From assembly GCF_003635165.1 (NCBI RefSeq), contig NZ_ML058597.1, forward strand, positions 1,226,916 to 1,290,915: a stretch of DNA of 64,000 nt. Direction: 5' to 3'. Under the pieces are notes generated by a model that had not been told where the DNA came from, searched no databases, and was given only the letters and a program-made list of their open reading frames with translations. The number at the start of each line of letters is the position of its first letter. Position 1 is the stretch's first letter. Of this stretch, positions 1 to 6,935 are shown piece after piece. The DNA comes from Burkholderia sp. Nafp2/4-1b. GTDB lineage: Bacteria; Pseudomonadota; Gammaproteobacteria; Burkholderiales; Burkholderiaceae. A program made the translations under genes and the position numbers.

Positions 1-1
1 A

Positions 2-1060
2 TCGCGCTACGAGGGCTACCTCGTGTCGGATTCGGCTGGCAACAACATCCGCACAGGCGGCCCGTGCTCGGTGGCCGGCAACTGCACGCCGCTCGCCGGC
101 GGCTGGAACCCGAACATGCCGTGGACCGGCAACATCGTACTGAACGGCGACAAGACCTTCCCCGGCCCGACGACGAACACGCGCACCGATACGGTGTCCG
201 CGTACATCTTCGACACGGTCAGGCTGTCCGAGCGCTGGCAGTTCAACACCGGGCTGCGCTTCGACCGCTACGACACGACCGGCAAGCAGGCCGGCGTCGC
301 CGACCTGTCGAACACGTCGAACCTGTTCAGCTACCAGTTCGGCCTCGTGTTCAAGCCGGTGACGAACGTGAGCCTGTACGCGTCGTACGGCACGTCGTCG
401 AACCCGCCGGGCTCGAACGCCGGCCTCGGCGGCGGCACCGACCAGATCACCGCGACGAACCAGGACCTCGCGCCCGAGCGCTCGCGCAACATCGAGATCG
501 GCGCTAAATGGGACGTGCTGCAGGATCAGCTGTCGCTGACGTCCGCACTGTTCCAGACCGAAAAGACCAATGCGCGCGTCAGCGACGGCCTCGGTCACAC
601 CGTCAACGCGGGCAAGCAACGCGTGCGAGGCGTCGAACTGGGTTTTGCGGGCAACCTGACGCCGAAGTGGCACGTATTCGGCGGCTACTCGTACCTGAAT
701 GCGATCACGGTCGACGCGGGCCCCGGCAGCCCCGGCGCATCGGGCCTGCCGATGGTGATGGTGCCGAAGCACAACTTCACGCTGTGGACGAGCTACGACG
801 TGATGCCGAAGCTCACGCTCGGCGCGGGCGCGACGGTGATGAGCCAGACTTACGCATCGGTGTCGGCGACGACGAAGAAATGGACGCCCGGCTACGCGCG
901 CTTCGACGCCGCCGCGACGTGGCGAGTGAACAAGACGATGGACGTTCAGCTGAACGTGCAGAACCTGTTCGACAAGAAGTACTACGCGAGCGCGTACCCG
1001 ATCTACGCGACGTGGGCGCCGGGCCGTTCGGCGATGGTCACGCTGAATTTCTATCAGTAA
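2..1060 (+). CDS. TonB-dependent siderophore receptor, C-terminal part
   Basis: The reading frame is open from base 2, so the N-terminus (signal peptide, plug) lies outside the window; about 352 residues remain. The visible part is a series of alternating amphipathic strands with the pattern of a TonB-dependent outer-membrane barrel: LAPERSRNIEIGAKWD, the RVRGVELGFAG strand and the C-terminal VQNLFDKKYYASAYP block, which is typical of siderophore (catecholate or Fiu-like) receptors. It ends TLNFYQ, close to but not exactly the usual terminal aromatic. It would import ferric siderophore across the outer membrane using TonB energy. Substrate cannot be told. A hairpin follows the stop, and the next gene is convergent. 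Confidence 0.88.
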   Translation, partial: SRYEGYLVSDSAGNNIRTGGPCSVAGNCTPLAGGWNPNMPWTGNIVLNGDKTFPGPTTNTRTDTVSAYIFDTVRLSERWQFNTGLRFDRYDTTGKQAGVADLSNTSNLFSYQFGLVFKPVTNVSLYASYGTSSNPPGSNAGLGGGTDQITATNQDLAPERSRNIEIGAKWDVLQDQLSLTSALFQTEKTNARVSDGLGHTVNAGKQRVRGVELGFAGNLTPKWHVFGGYSYLNAITVDAGPGSPGASGLPMVMVPKHNFTLWTSYDVMPKLTLGAGATVMSQTYASVSATTKKWTPGYARFDAAATWRVNKTMDVQLNVQNLFDKKYYASAYPIYATWAPGRSAMVTLNFYQ

Positions 1061-1078
1061 GTAAGCCACACCAACCGC

Positions 1079-1112
1079 GGCGGGCACGCGCGACACATCG
1101 CGCATGCCCGCC
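1079..1112. terminator. hairpin between convergent genes
   Basis: Arms GGCGGGCACGCGCG and CGCGCATGCCCGCC pair over 14 bp with a single C-A mismatch around the 6-base loop ACACAT. It lies between the receptor stop (1060) and the DUF2891 stop (1133), so it can serve as a terminator for both strands; there is no clear T run. Confidence 0.6.
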
Positions 1113-1132
1113 TCACTTCCGCGACGACGCGC

Positions 1133-2155
1133 CTACGCTTCGATCGCCAGCAGCGCGAAGGTCGCGAGCCAGTGCTCCCCCATGTAATCGCCGGCCACGT
1201 GCGCGAGCGCACTGGCCAGATGCCGGTCGGCCGCATCGAGCAGCTTCGTGCGCCGCGCATCGCCTTCCGGCAGCGCGCCGGCGAGCGCGCGCTGGCACCA
1301 CGCGCGGCTCAGGTTCAACCCGTCCAGATGCGCGATCTTGCCGTCGCTGCGATCGCTGACCGTTGCCGGCACGAACAGCGTCGCAGGCTCGCCGCGCGCC
1401 AGATCGGGCAAGAAGCGCGCGAACCAGCCGTCGAATTCGCCGGCCGGCAGCACGCGCCGCATCAGCTCGGCTTCCATCAGCGCCGGCGACAGGAACTCGT
1501 CGCCCGACGGCTCCCACGCCTGGCACGCGACATCGTTCAGGTGCCAGCGCTTCGCCGTATCGACGATCAGCGTCGCGAGCCCGTCGCGCTGCGTCGCGCG
1601 CGCGAAGTCGAGCGTCAGCGCGAGCGCGAACGCGGTGTTGAAATGCGTGCCGACGCGCAGCGGATAGGTTGCCTTCGGCAGAAACGTCTCGAAGCGCGCC
1701 ACGAACAGCTCGGTGAGCAGTGCCATCGTCTTCGCCCAGCGCGCGGCCTGCGGCACCACGCCCTTCAGCGCGAGCCGCTCCAGCTGCGCGGACAGCGCCA
1801 GCAGCCACGCCCATCCGTACGGCCGCTCGAAGCCGCTGTTGTGCGGCAGCGCGAGATACGCGCGTTCGCCGGCGACGTTCGCGTCGGTGAAATGCGCGTC
1901 GACGACGGCAATGATCCGCTCGGCCTCCGGCAGCGCCGGATAACGTTCCAGCACGCGCAGCACGAGCCAGTAGCCGTGCACGCACGAATGCCAGTCGTAA
2001 CTGCCGTAGAAGATCGGGTGGAGCGCGCGCGGCCCCTGGACGTCGTGCGGGCCTTCGAGCGAATGCGTGAGCTTGTTCGGATATTCGCGGGTCAGGTGCG
2101 CGAGCGCGAGCGACGCGAATTTCGACGCGAGTTCGGGGGTCAGTCGGTCGGTCAT
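1133..2155 (-). CDS. DUF2891 family protein
   Basis: 340 residues, no signal peptide or membrane segment, so probably cytosolic. The sequence has the DUF2891 signature: an N-terminal LASKFASLALAHLTREYP helix, HPIFYGSYDWHSCVHGYW (residues about 46-63, with conserved Trp and His), and LPHNSGFERPYGWAWLLAL. The repeated helical layout suggests an alpha-alpha barrel like those of some glycosidase-related proteins, but no reaction is known to me. It starts 10 bases after the DUF979 stop and is the last gene of the DUF969-DUF979-DUF2891 operon, so a role in processing whatever that membrane pair moves is an inference from context. Confidence 0.85.
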   Translation of the reverse strand: MTDRLTPELASKFASLALAHLTREYPNKLTHSLEGPHDVQGPRALHPIFYGSYDWHSCVHGYWLVLRVLERYPALPEAERIIAVVDAHFTDANVAGERAYLALPHNSGFERPYGWAWLLALSAQLERLALKGVVPQAARWAKTMALLTELFVARFETFLPKATYPLRVGTHFNTAFALALTLDFARATQRDGLATLIVDTAKRWHLNDVACQAWEPSGDEFLSPALMEAELMRRVLPAGEFDGWFARFLPDLARGEPATLFVPATVSDRSDGKIAHLDGLNLSRAWCQRALAGALPEGDARRTKLLDAADRHLASALAHVAGDYMGEHWLATFALLAIEA

Positions 2156-2165
2156 GAGGATCTCG

Positions 2166-3116
2166 TCAGAAGCGGAATACGAACGCGTACATCAGCAGCG
2201 TGTTCACGGCCAGCAGCAGCACGGCGGTCGGCCACTGCGCCTTGATCACGCCGTTCTTGTCCTTCAGTTCGAGCAGCGCCGCGGGCACGATGTTGAAGTT
2301 CGCGGCCATCGGCGTCATCAGCGTACCGCAGAAGCCGCTCAGCATCCCGATCGCACCCATGATCGCCGGGTTGCCGTGGAACTGATGGACGATCAGCGGC
2401 AGGCCGATGCCGGCCGTCATCACGGGAAACGCGGCGAACCCGTTGCCCATGATCATCGTGAACAGCGCCATGCCGACCGTATAGGCGGCGACCACCGCGA
2501 ACGGCGAATCGATCGGCACCCAGTCCTTCACGAGCCCCGACACCACACCGCCGACACCCGCGACCGCGAACAGCGCGCCGAGCGCCGCGAGCATCTGCGG
2601 CAGGATCGCGGCCCAGCCGACCGCATCCATCGTGTGACGCGCCTCCTTCAGCGCGTGAACCGGCGAATCGCGCAGCATCGCAAGCGCGACGGCGAATGCG
2701 ACCAGTGTGCCGAGCACGAGCGAGATCAGCGTCACGCTCTTCGGATCGACGAACGGCACGAGCTTCAGCGCGAACGTGCCGATCAGCGTGACGAGCGGAA
2801 TCAGCAGCGCGGGCAGGAACAGCGTGCTGCCGAAGCGCAGCGCCTTCGCGTCGCGCCGCGCGGCCGCCGCTTCGCCGGCCTCGTCCGACTTGCCGCGTCC
2901 GAGCTTGCCCGAGCCGGCGATCAGCGCAAGCGCGATCGCGAGGCAGCCCATCACGAAATGCGGCAGCAACGCGCCGAACAGGAACGTGAGCGCGTAGATC
3001 GCCCAGAACGCGAAATTGACGACGCGGCGCGGGTTCGTGCGGTCCGTCAGGTTGAAGTACGCGAATGCGGCGAACATCAGGCCGGCGAGCGTATACAGCG
3101 GTTCGAGGCCGATCAT
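2166..3116 (-). CDS. DUF979 family membrane protein
   Basis: 316 residues from the ATG that overlaps the DUF969 stop as ATGA (MIGLEPLYTLAGLMFAAFAYF). About nine hydrophobic segments and motifs such as GNGFAAFPVMTAGIG and GFCGTLMTPMAANFNIVPAALLELKD mark DUF979, half of a two-protein permease-like pair always found with DUF969. The MTPMAANFN block near residue 270 resembles re-entrant or substrate-binding loops of ion-coupled carriers. It probably forms an inner-membrane complex with the DUF969 protein; substrate unknown. The overlap implies translational coupling. Confidence 0.85.
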   Translation of the reverse strand: MIGLEPLYTLAGLMFAAFAYFNLTDRTNPRRVVNFAFWAIYALTFLFGALLPHFVMGCLAIALALIAGSGKLGRGKSDEAGEAAAARRDAKALRFGSTLFLPALLIPLVTLIGTFALKLVPFVDPKSVTLISLVLGTLVAFAVALAMLRDSPVHALKEARHTMDAVGWAAILPQMLAALGALFAVAGVGGVVSGLVKDWVPIDSPFAVVAAYTVGMALFTMIMGNGFAAFPVMTAGIGLPLIVHQFHGNPAIMGAIGMLSGFCGTLMTPMAANFNIVPAALLELKDKNGVIKAQWPTAVLLLAVNTLLMYAFVFRF

Positions 3117-3802
3117 CGCGCGCCCTCCTGCCCCAGCAGCCCGAAGCCGCGCGCGAGCCGCCGATCGAGCAGCGCGAGCCGCGTGCAGTGGATCAGCAGC
3201 GCGGCGATCGCGGTCGGGATCGCCCACACCGACAGGTGCAGCGGCTCGATCGCGATCCCGTTCTGTTCGAGAAAGCCCTTGATCAGCAGGATCGACTGGA
3301 TCGCGATGAAGATGTCCTCGCCGAAGAACACGGCGACGTTGTCGGCGGCCGATGCTTGCGCGCGGATCTGCTGGCGCACCGCCTCCGGCAGGTCGCCGTG
3401 CCGGCTGACGGCCGCGGCCTCGGCCATCGGCGCGATCAGCGGCCGCACCATCTGCGCGTGTCCGCCGAGCGACGTGAGGCCGAGCGCGGCGGTCACCTGG
3501 CGCAGCACGAAGTACAGCATCAGCACGCGGCCGGTGGTCGCCGCGTGCACGCGCGAGATCATCCGCTTCGCCTGTTCCTTGAGCCCGTTGCGCTCGAGCA
3601 GCGCGATCACCGGCAGCGTCAGCCAGATGAGCCCCATGTAGCGGTTGTCGGTGAACGCCTTGCCGAAGGCACTGACGATATCGACGAGGTTCATCCCGCC
3701 CGCGAGCCCCGTGGCGAGCCCCGCGATCGTGACGACCAGCAGCGCGTTGAAGCGCAGCGCGAAACCGATCACGACGATCGGCACCCCAATCAGCACGAGC
3801 AT
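3113..3802 (-). CDS. DUF969 family membrane protein
   Basis: 229 residues. The start (MLVLIGVPIVVIGFALRF) is preceded by a strong AAGGAGGAGCA ribosome site. Hydrophobic segments alternate with the LTSLGGHAQMVRPLIAPMAEAAA and ADNVAVFFGEDIFIAIQSILL blocks typical of DUF969. First gene of the leftward operon DUF969-DUF979-DUF2891. The family is inferred to be the partner subunit of a carrier with DUF979. Its leader (3803-3905) carries two hairpins and a palindrome, described separately. An in-frame extension upstream to 4150 is rejected because it has no ribosome site and crosses the palindrome. Confidence 0.85.
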   Translation of the reverse strand: MLVLIGVPIVVIGFALRFNALLVVTIAGLATGLAGGMNLVDIVSAFGKAFTDNRYMGLIWLTLPVIALLERNGLKEQAKRMISRVHAATTGRVLMLYFVLRQVTAALGLTSLGGHAQMVRPLIAPMAEAAAVSRHGDLPEAVRQQIRAQASAADNVAVFFGEDIFIAIQSILLIKGFLEQNGIAIEPLHLSVWAIPTAIAALLIHCTRLALLDRRLARGFGLLGQEGAR

Positions 3803-3824
3803 TGCTCCTCCTTGTGTTGGATGC

Positions 3825-3866
3825 GCGGCGCCGTGAATACGCGCCGCCCGCCCGGTTTCGACCGGG
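3825..3866 (-). promoter_or_regulatory. two hairpins in DUF969 operon leader
   Basis: Reading the minus strand toward the gene, first CCCGGT/ACCGGG (3851-3866) closes a 4-base loop (CGAA on this strand), then GCGGCGC/GCGCCGC (3825-3847) closes a 9-base loop. Both are perfect and lie between the candidate promoter (near 3877-3905) and the ribosome site. They could stabilise the transcript or regulate it. Confidence 0.45.
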
Positions 3867-3876
3867 TTCAGGCCGC

Positions 3877-3905
3877 AAAATCTAACACGAGACTTTATCG
3901 ATAAA
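3877..3905 (-). promoter_or_regulatory. candidate promoter with palindromic operator
   Basis: A perfect 12-bp palindrome TTTATCGATAAA (3894-3905) in an AT-rich island lies about 90 bases upstream of the DUF969 start. On the minus strand a TTAGAT -10 candidate (3877-3882) sits 17 bases from TTTATC (3900-3905), so the palindrome would overlap the -35 box, as an operator often does. No regulator gene is adjacent. Confidence 0.4.
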
Positions 3906-4127
3906 AAGTCGACAATTTGGTGGTTCGGGTAAACGTTGAAACCGGTCCACCCTGGCGCCGGCTGCCTGTCCGCGGCGTTGCGGCGGGCTTCTTCCGCATG
4001 CCCGGCAGTGCGCTGCGTGCCCGCTTGGTGCGCGCGAAGCGCAGCCGGCCCGCGCGCCGGCGCACATGGCGGAGCGCAGGGCCGCCGACTAAACTGGAAG
4101 GCATCGGCAACGTTCGGGAGAGCCGCC

Positions 4128-4352
4128 ATGATTGACGTATTCCAGACCATCGGCAGCCGTGCGTTCTCCGCTCATCTGGCGAAGGACGGGATGGTGACGC
4201 TGATGGAACAACGCCATGAAGTCGACCGCGTGACGCTCGCGACCGCCTATGCGGCGCTCGTCGAGGAATCGGAACAGGAAGCCGATCTACTCGATGCGAC
4301 CGTCGAAGGAATGATGCGCGCGCTGATCCAGGGGTACGCGCGCAGCCATTGA
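4128..4352 (+). CDS. small hypothetical protein (74 aa)
   Basis: Starts ATG ATT GAC with GGGAGAG upstream as ribosome site. The 74-residue product (MIDVFQTIGSRAFSAHL..., ending MRALIQGYARSH) is acidic in its second half (LVEESEQEADLLDATVEGM), likely all helical, with no signal peptide or cysteine. Third-position G/C bias matches neighbouring genes, which supports it as real. I do not recognise the family and the neighbours give no clear clue. Confidence 0.6.
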   Translation: MIDVFQTIGSRAFSAHLAKDGMVTLMEQRHEVDRVTLATAYAALVEESEQEADLLDATVEGMMRALIQGYARSH

Positions 4353-4435
4353 ACGACCGAATGCGCATCGGATGCGGTGCGCCGGCCGTCGCGCGGGCGG
4401 CTCGCAGGCGCCGGTGCCTGCGTTGATGCATCCCA

Positions 4436-4488
4436 TGCGCCAAGCGCCGGTGCCGTCCGCATGCGCGCCCGCGCGACCGCTTGGCGCA
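4436..4488. repeat. 11-bp perfect inverted repeat, 31-base loop
   Basis: TGCGCCAAGCG at 4436-4446 is matched exactly by CGCTTGGCGCA at 4478-4488. The loop itself is GC-rich. It lies about 270 bases upstream of the wspF start and 85 bases after the stop of the 74-aa gene, so it may be a terminator or a processed leader structure. Confidence 0.5.
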
Positions 4489-4583
4489 CCGCCGCATGAT
4501 CCCGCGCGCGGCTGTCCGACCGGCCCGACGGCGCAAGAATCCGCCCGACCCGAGAGGAAACGGTCGAAATCGATGCAATGCGC

Positions 4584-4649
4584 AATTTTTTCGATTGCCG
4601 ACGCTCGCGCCGCATGACAGCATGCGGGCGTCGCCAATCGAAAAGAATT
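4584..4649. repeat. long imperfect inverted repeat upstream of wspF
   Basis: The arms form 7 bp (CCGCATG/CATGCGG) around loop ACAG, then a 5-base bulge (4605-4609), 6 bp, one C-C mismatch, and about 10 bp ending TTTTCGATTG/CAATCGAAAA. Roughly 23 paired bases in total. It ends 104 bases before the wspF start. There is no T tract after the hairpin on either strand, so a simple terminator is not obvious. Confidence 0.5.
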
Positions 4650-4753
4650 CCGTGCCGTCCGCCCGCCGATCCCGTTCGGCGGCGCCGACCGGCACTGCCT
4701 TCCATGAACCCGGCCCATCTCCAACACTACGAACCGACCGGAGTATCCCGCCT

Positions 4754-5758
4754 GTGAACATCGGCATCGTCAACGACCTCCCGCTTGCCGTCGAGGCGAT
4801 GCGCCGTGCGATCGCGCGCCGGCCCGAGCATCGCGTGCTGTGGGTCGCGACCGACGGCGCGCAGGCCGTCGAACGGTGCGCCGCGCAACCGCCCGACGTC
4901 GTGCTGATGGACCTGATCATGCCGAAGTTCGACGGGATCGAGGCGACGCGGCGGATCATGCGCTCGGGCCGCCCGTGCGCGATCCTGATCGTCACGAGCT
5001 GCATCGGCGCGAACGCGTGGCGCGTATTCGAGGCGATGGGCGCCGGCGCGCTCGACGCGGTCGACACGCCGCGTCTCGGCGACGGCGCGGCCGGCGACAC
5101 GACGCAGTTGCTGCTCGCGAAGATCGACCAGATCGGCCGGCTGCTCGACGCGCCCGGCGGCGTGCGTGCGCCCGGCATCGCGACCCGCGCGGGCGGCGGC
5201 CCGCTGATCGCGATCGGCGCGTCCGCGGGCGGCCCCGGCGCGCTCGCGTCGATCCTCGGCAGCCTGCCGCCCGACTTCAGCGCGCCGATCGTGATCGTCC
5301 AGCACGTCGATCGCGCGTTCGCAGAAGGCATGGCGCAATGGCTCGACGGCCAGACGCCGCTGACCGTGCGCGTCGCGTGCGAAGGCGACCGCCCGCAGCC
5401 CGGCGTCGCGCTGCTCGCGGCGACCGACGACCACCTGCGCATCACCCGCGCCGGCACGCTCGAATACACGCGCGAACCCGCCGCGACACCGTACAGGCCG
5501 TCGGTCGACGTGTTCTTCAACAGCCTGACCGAGCACTGGCCGGGCCGCGTGATCGGCGTGCTGCTGACGGGCATGGGCCGCGACGGCGCGATCGGCCTGA
5601 AGGCGCTGCGGATGAAGGGCTATCACACGATCGCGCAGGACGAGGCGACCAGCGCGGTCTACGGGATGCCGAAAGCGGCCGCGACGCTCGGCGCGGCACG
5701 CGCGATCCTGCCGCTCGAGCGCATCGCGGGCGAACTGGTGGCACTCGCGCGGATCTGA
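4754..5758 (+). CDS. wspF: Wsp-type CheB methylesterase (response regulator)
   Basis: 334 residues from a GTG start (MNIGIVNDLPLAVEAM), with GGAG upstream. N-terminal receiver domain: phosphoacceptor D53 in VVLMDLIMP. C-terminal CheB catalytic domain from about residue 148: S157 in GASAGGPG, H184 in IVQHVD, D277 in TGMGRDGA, the full catalytic triad. It removes methyl groups from receptor glutamates and so damps signalling from a chemoreceptor array. The WspF name rests on wspR lying 54 bases downstream. The other five genes of a typical Wsp operon (receptor, CheW-like proteins, CheR, CheA hybrid) are not in the window, so the array must be encoded elsewhere or this pair serves another chemosensory system. 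Confidence 0.88.
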   Translation: MNIGIVNDLPLAVEAMRRAIARRPEHRVLWVATDGAQAVERCAAQPPDVVLMDLIMPKFDGIEATRRIMRSGRPCAILIVTSCIGANAWRVFEAMGAGALDAVDTPRLGDGAAGDTTQLLLAKIDQIGRLLDAPGGVRAPGIATRAGGGPLIAIGASAGGPGALASILGSLPPDFSAPIVIVQHVDRAFAEGMAQWLDGQTPLTVRVACEGDRPQPGVALLAATDDHLRITRAGTLEYTREPAATPYRPSVDVFFNSLTEHWPGRVIGVLLTGMGRDGAIGLKALRMKGYHTIAQDEATSAVYGMPKAAATLGAARAILPLERIAGELVALARI

Positions 5759-5812
5759 GCCGATGAAACTCCATTACACCCATCCCAGCCACGGCGCGAC
5801 CTGGCATCGATC

Positions 5813-6931
5813 ATGAGCAGCGACCTCAACCAGCCGCCCGCCGGCCTGCATCCGGCGTTCGACGCCGCGCACGTGCCGCCCACGCCGTACGCCGGCGCCC
5901 CCGTGATGGTCCTGCTGGTCGACGACCAGACGATCGTCGCGGAAGCGATCCGGCGCGCGCTCGTCGACGAGGACGGCCTCGACTTCCATTACTGCCCGCG
6001 CTCGGACGACGCGCTCGCCACCGCGCTCGAGACGCGGCCGACCGTGATCCTGCAGGATCTCGTGATGCCCGGCACCGACGGGCTGAGCCTCGTGAAGGCG
6101 TACCGTGCGAATCCGGCGACGCGCGACGTGCCGATCATCGTGCTGTCGACTCAGGAAGAGCCGGCGATCAAGAGCGCTGCATTCGCGGCCGGCGCGAACG
6201 ACTATCTCGTGAAGCTGCCCGACCGCATCGAGCTGGTCGCGCGGATCCGCTATCACTCGCGCTCGTACATGAACCTGCTCCAGCGCGACGAGGCCTATCG
6301 CGCGCTGCGGCAATCGCAGCAGCAACTGCTCGAGGCCAATCTCGAGCTGCGGCGCCTCACGCATTCGGACGGCCTGACCGGGCTGTCGAACCGCCGCTAT
6401 CTCGACGAGTACCTGGCCGCCGAATGGCGGCGCTGCGCGCGCGAGCGCAGTGAGCTGTCGCTCCTGATGATCGACGTCGACAACTTCAAGCTGTACAACG
6501 ACACGTACGGACACGTGTCGGGCGACGGCGTGCTCAAGCAGGTCGCGACGACCCTCGAGCGCTGTCGCGGGCAGTCCGGCGACCTCGCCGCACGGTTCGG
6601 CGGTGAAGAGTTCGCGGTCGTGATGCCGGCCACGTCGCCGGGCGCGGCGCGGCTGCTCGGCGAGAAGATGCGCGTCGCGGTCGAGGCGCTGCGGCTGGAG
6701 CACACGCACTCGTCGACGGGCCGCTACGTGACGATCAGCATCGGCGGTGCGAGCATCGTGCCGTCCCCCGGCCTGCCGACGACGTCGCTGATCGAGGCGG
6801 CCGATCGCGCGCTGTATCGCGCGAAGCACGACGGCAAGAATCGCGTCGAGATCGATGCGCCGCCGGCACCGCCTGCTCCGAACGTTCCGCCCGGTTCGTC
6901 CGGTTCGTCGTTCAGCGGCGGTTTCCGCTGA
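5813..6931 (+). CDS. wspR: WspR-like diguanylate cyclase response regulator
   Basis: 372 residues. Receiver domain at about 31-150 with phosphoacceptor D82 in VILQDLVMPG; coiled-coil linker (LLQRDEAYRALRQSQQQLLEANLELRRL) at about 155-182; GGDEF domain to about 345 with an active GGEEF motif at 263-267. It makes cyclic di-GMP from two GTP when phosphorylated, promoting biofilm and surface growth. The inhibitory I-site, normally RxxD five residues before GGEEF, reads QSGD here, so the key Arg is missing. A Pro/Ser/Gly-rich tail follows. Ends 4 bases from the stop of the convergent GGDEF-EAL gene. Confidence 0.9.
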   Translation: MSSDLNQPPAGLHPAFDAAHVPPTPYAGAPVMVLLVDDQTIVAEAIRRALVDEDGLDFHYCPRSDDALATALETRPTVILQDLVMPGTDGLSLVKAYRANPATRDVPIIVLSTQEEPAIKSAAFAAGANDYLVKLPDRIELVARIRYHSRSYMNLLQRDEAYRALRQSQQQLLEANLELRRLTHSDGLTGLSNRRYLDEYLAAEWRRCARERSELSLLMIDVDNFKLYNDTYGHVSGDGVLKQVATTLERCRGQSGDLAARFGGEEFAVVMPATSPGAARLLGEKMRVAVEALRLEHTHSSTGRYVTISIGGASIVPSPGLPTTSLIEAADRALYRAKHDGKNRVEIDAPPAPPAPNVPPGSSGSSFSGGFR

Positions 6932-6935
6932 ACGC

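Larger units (their letters stand above)
4353..4753. other. 400-bp intergenic region upstream of wspF
   Basis: No convincing gene. It holds two sizeable inverted repeats (4436-4488 and 4584-4649, listed separately) and an AT-rich patch near 4584-4595. The 3' part is the likely promoter and leader of wspF-wspR. Confidence 0.6.

Noticed and set aside
2067..3641. Long plus-strand frame of 524 codons opposite DUF979/DUF969
   Set aside because: Arg/His/Gln-rich translation, no ribosome site, and the opposite strand encodes recognised families.
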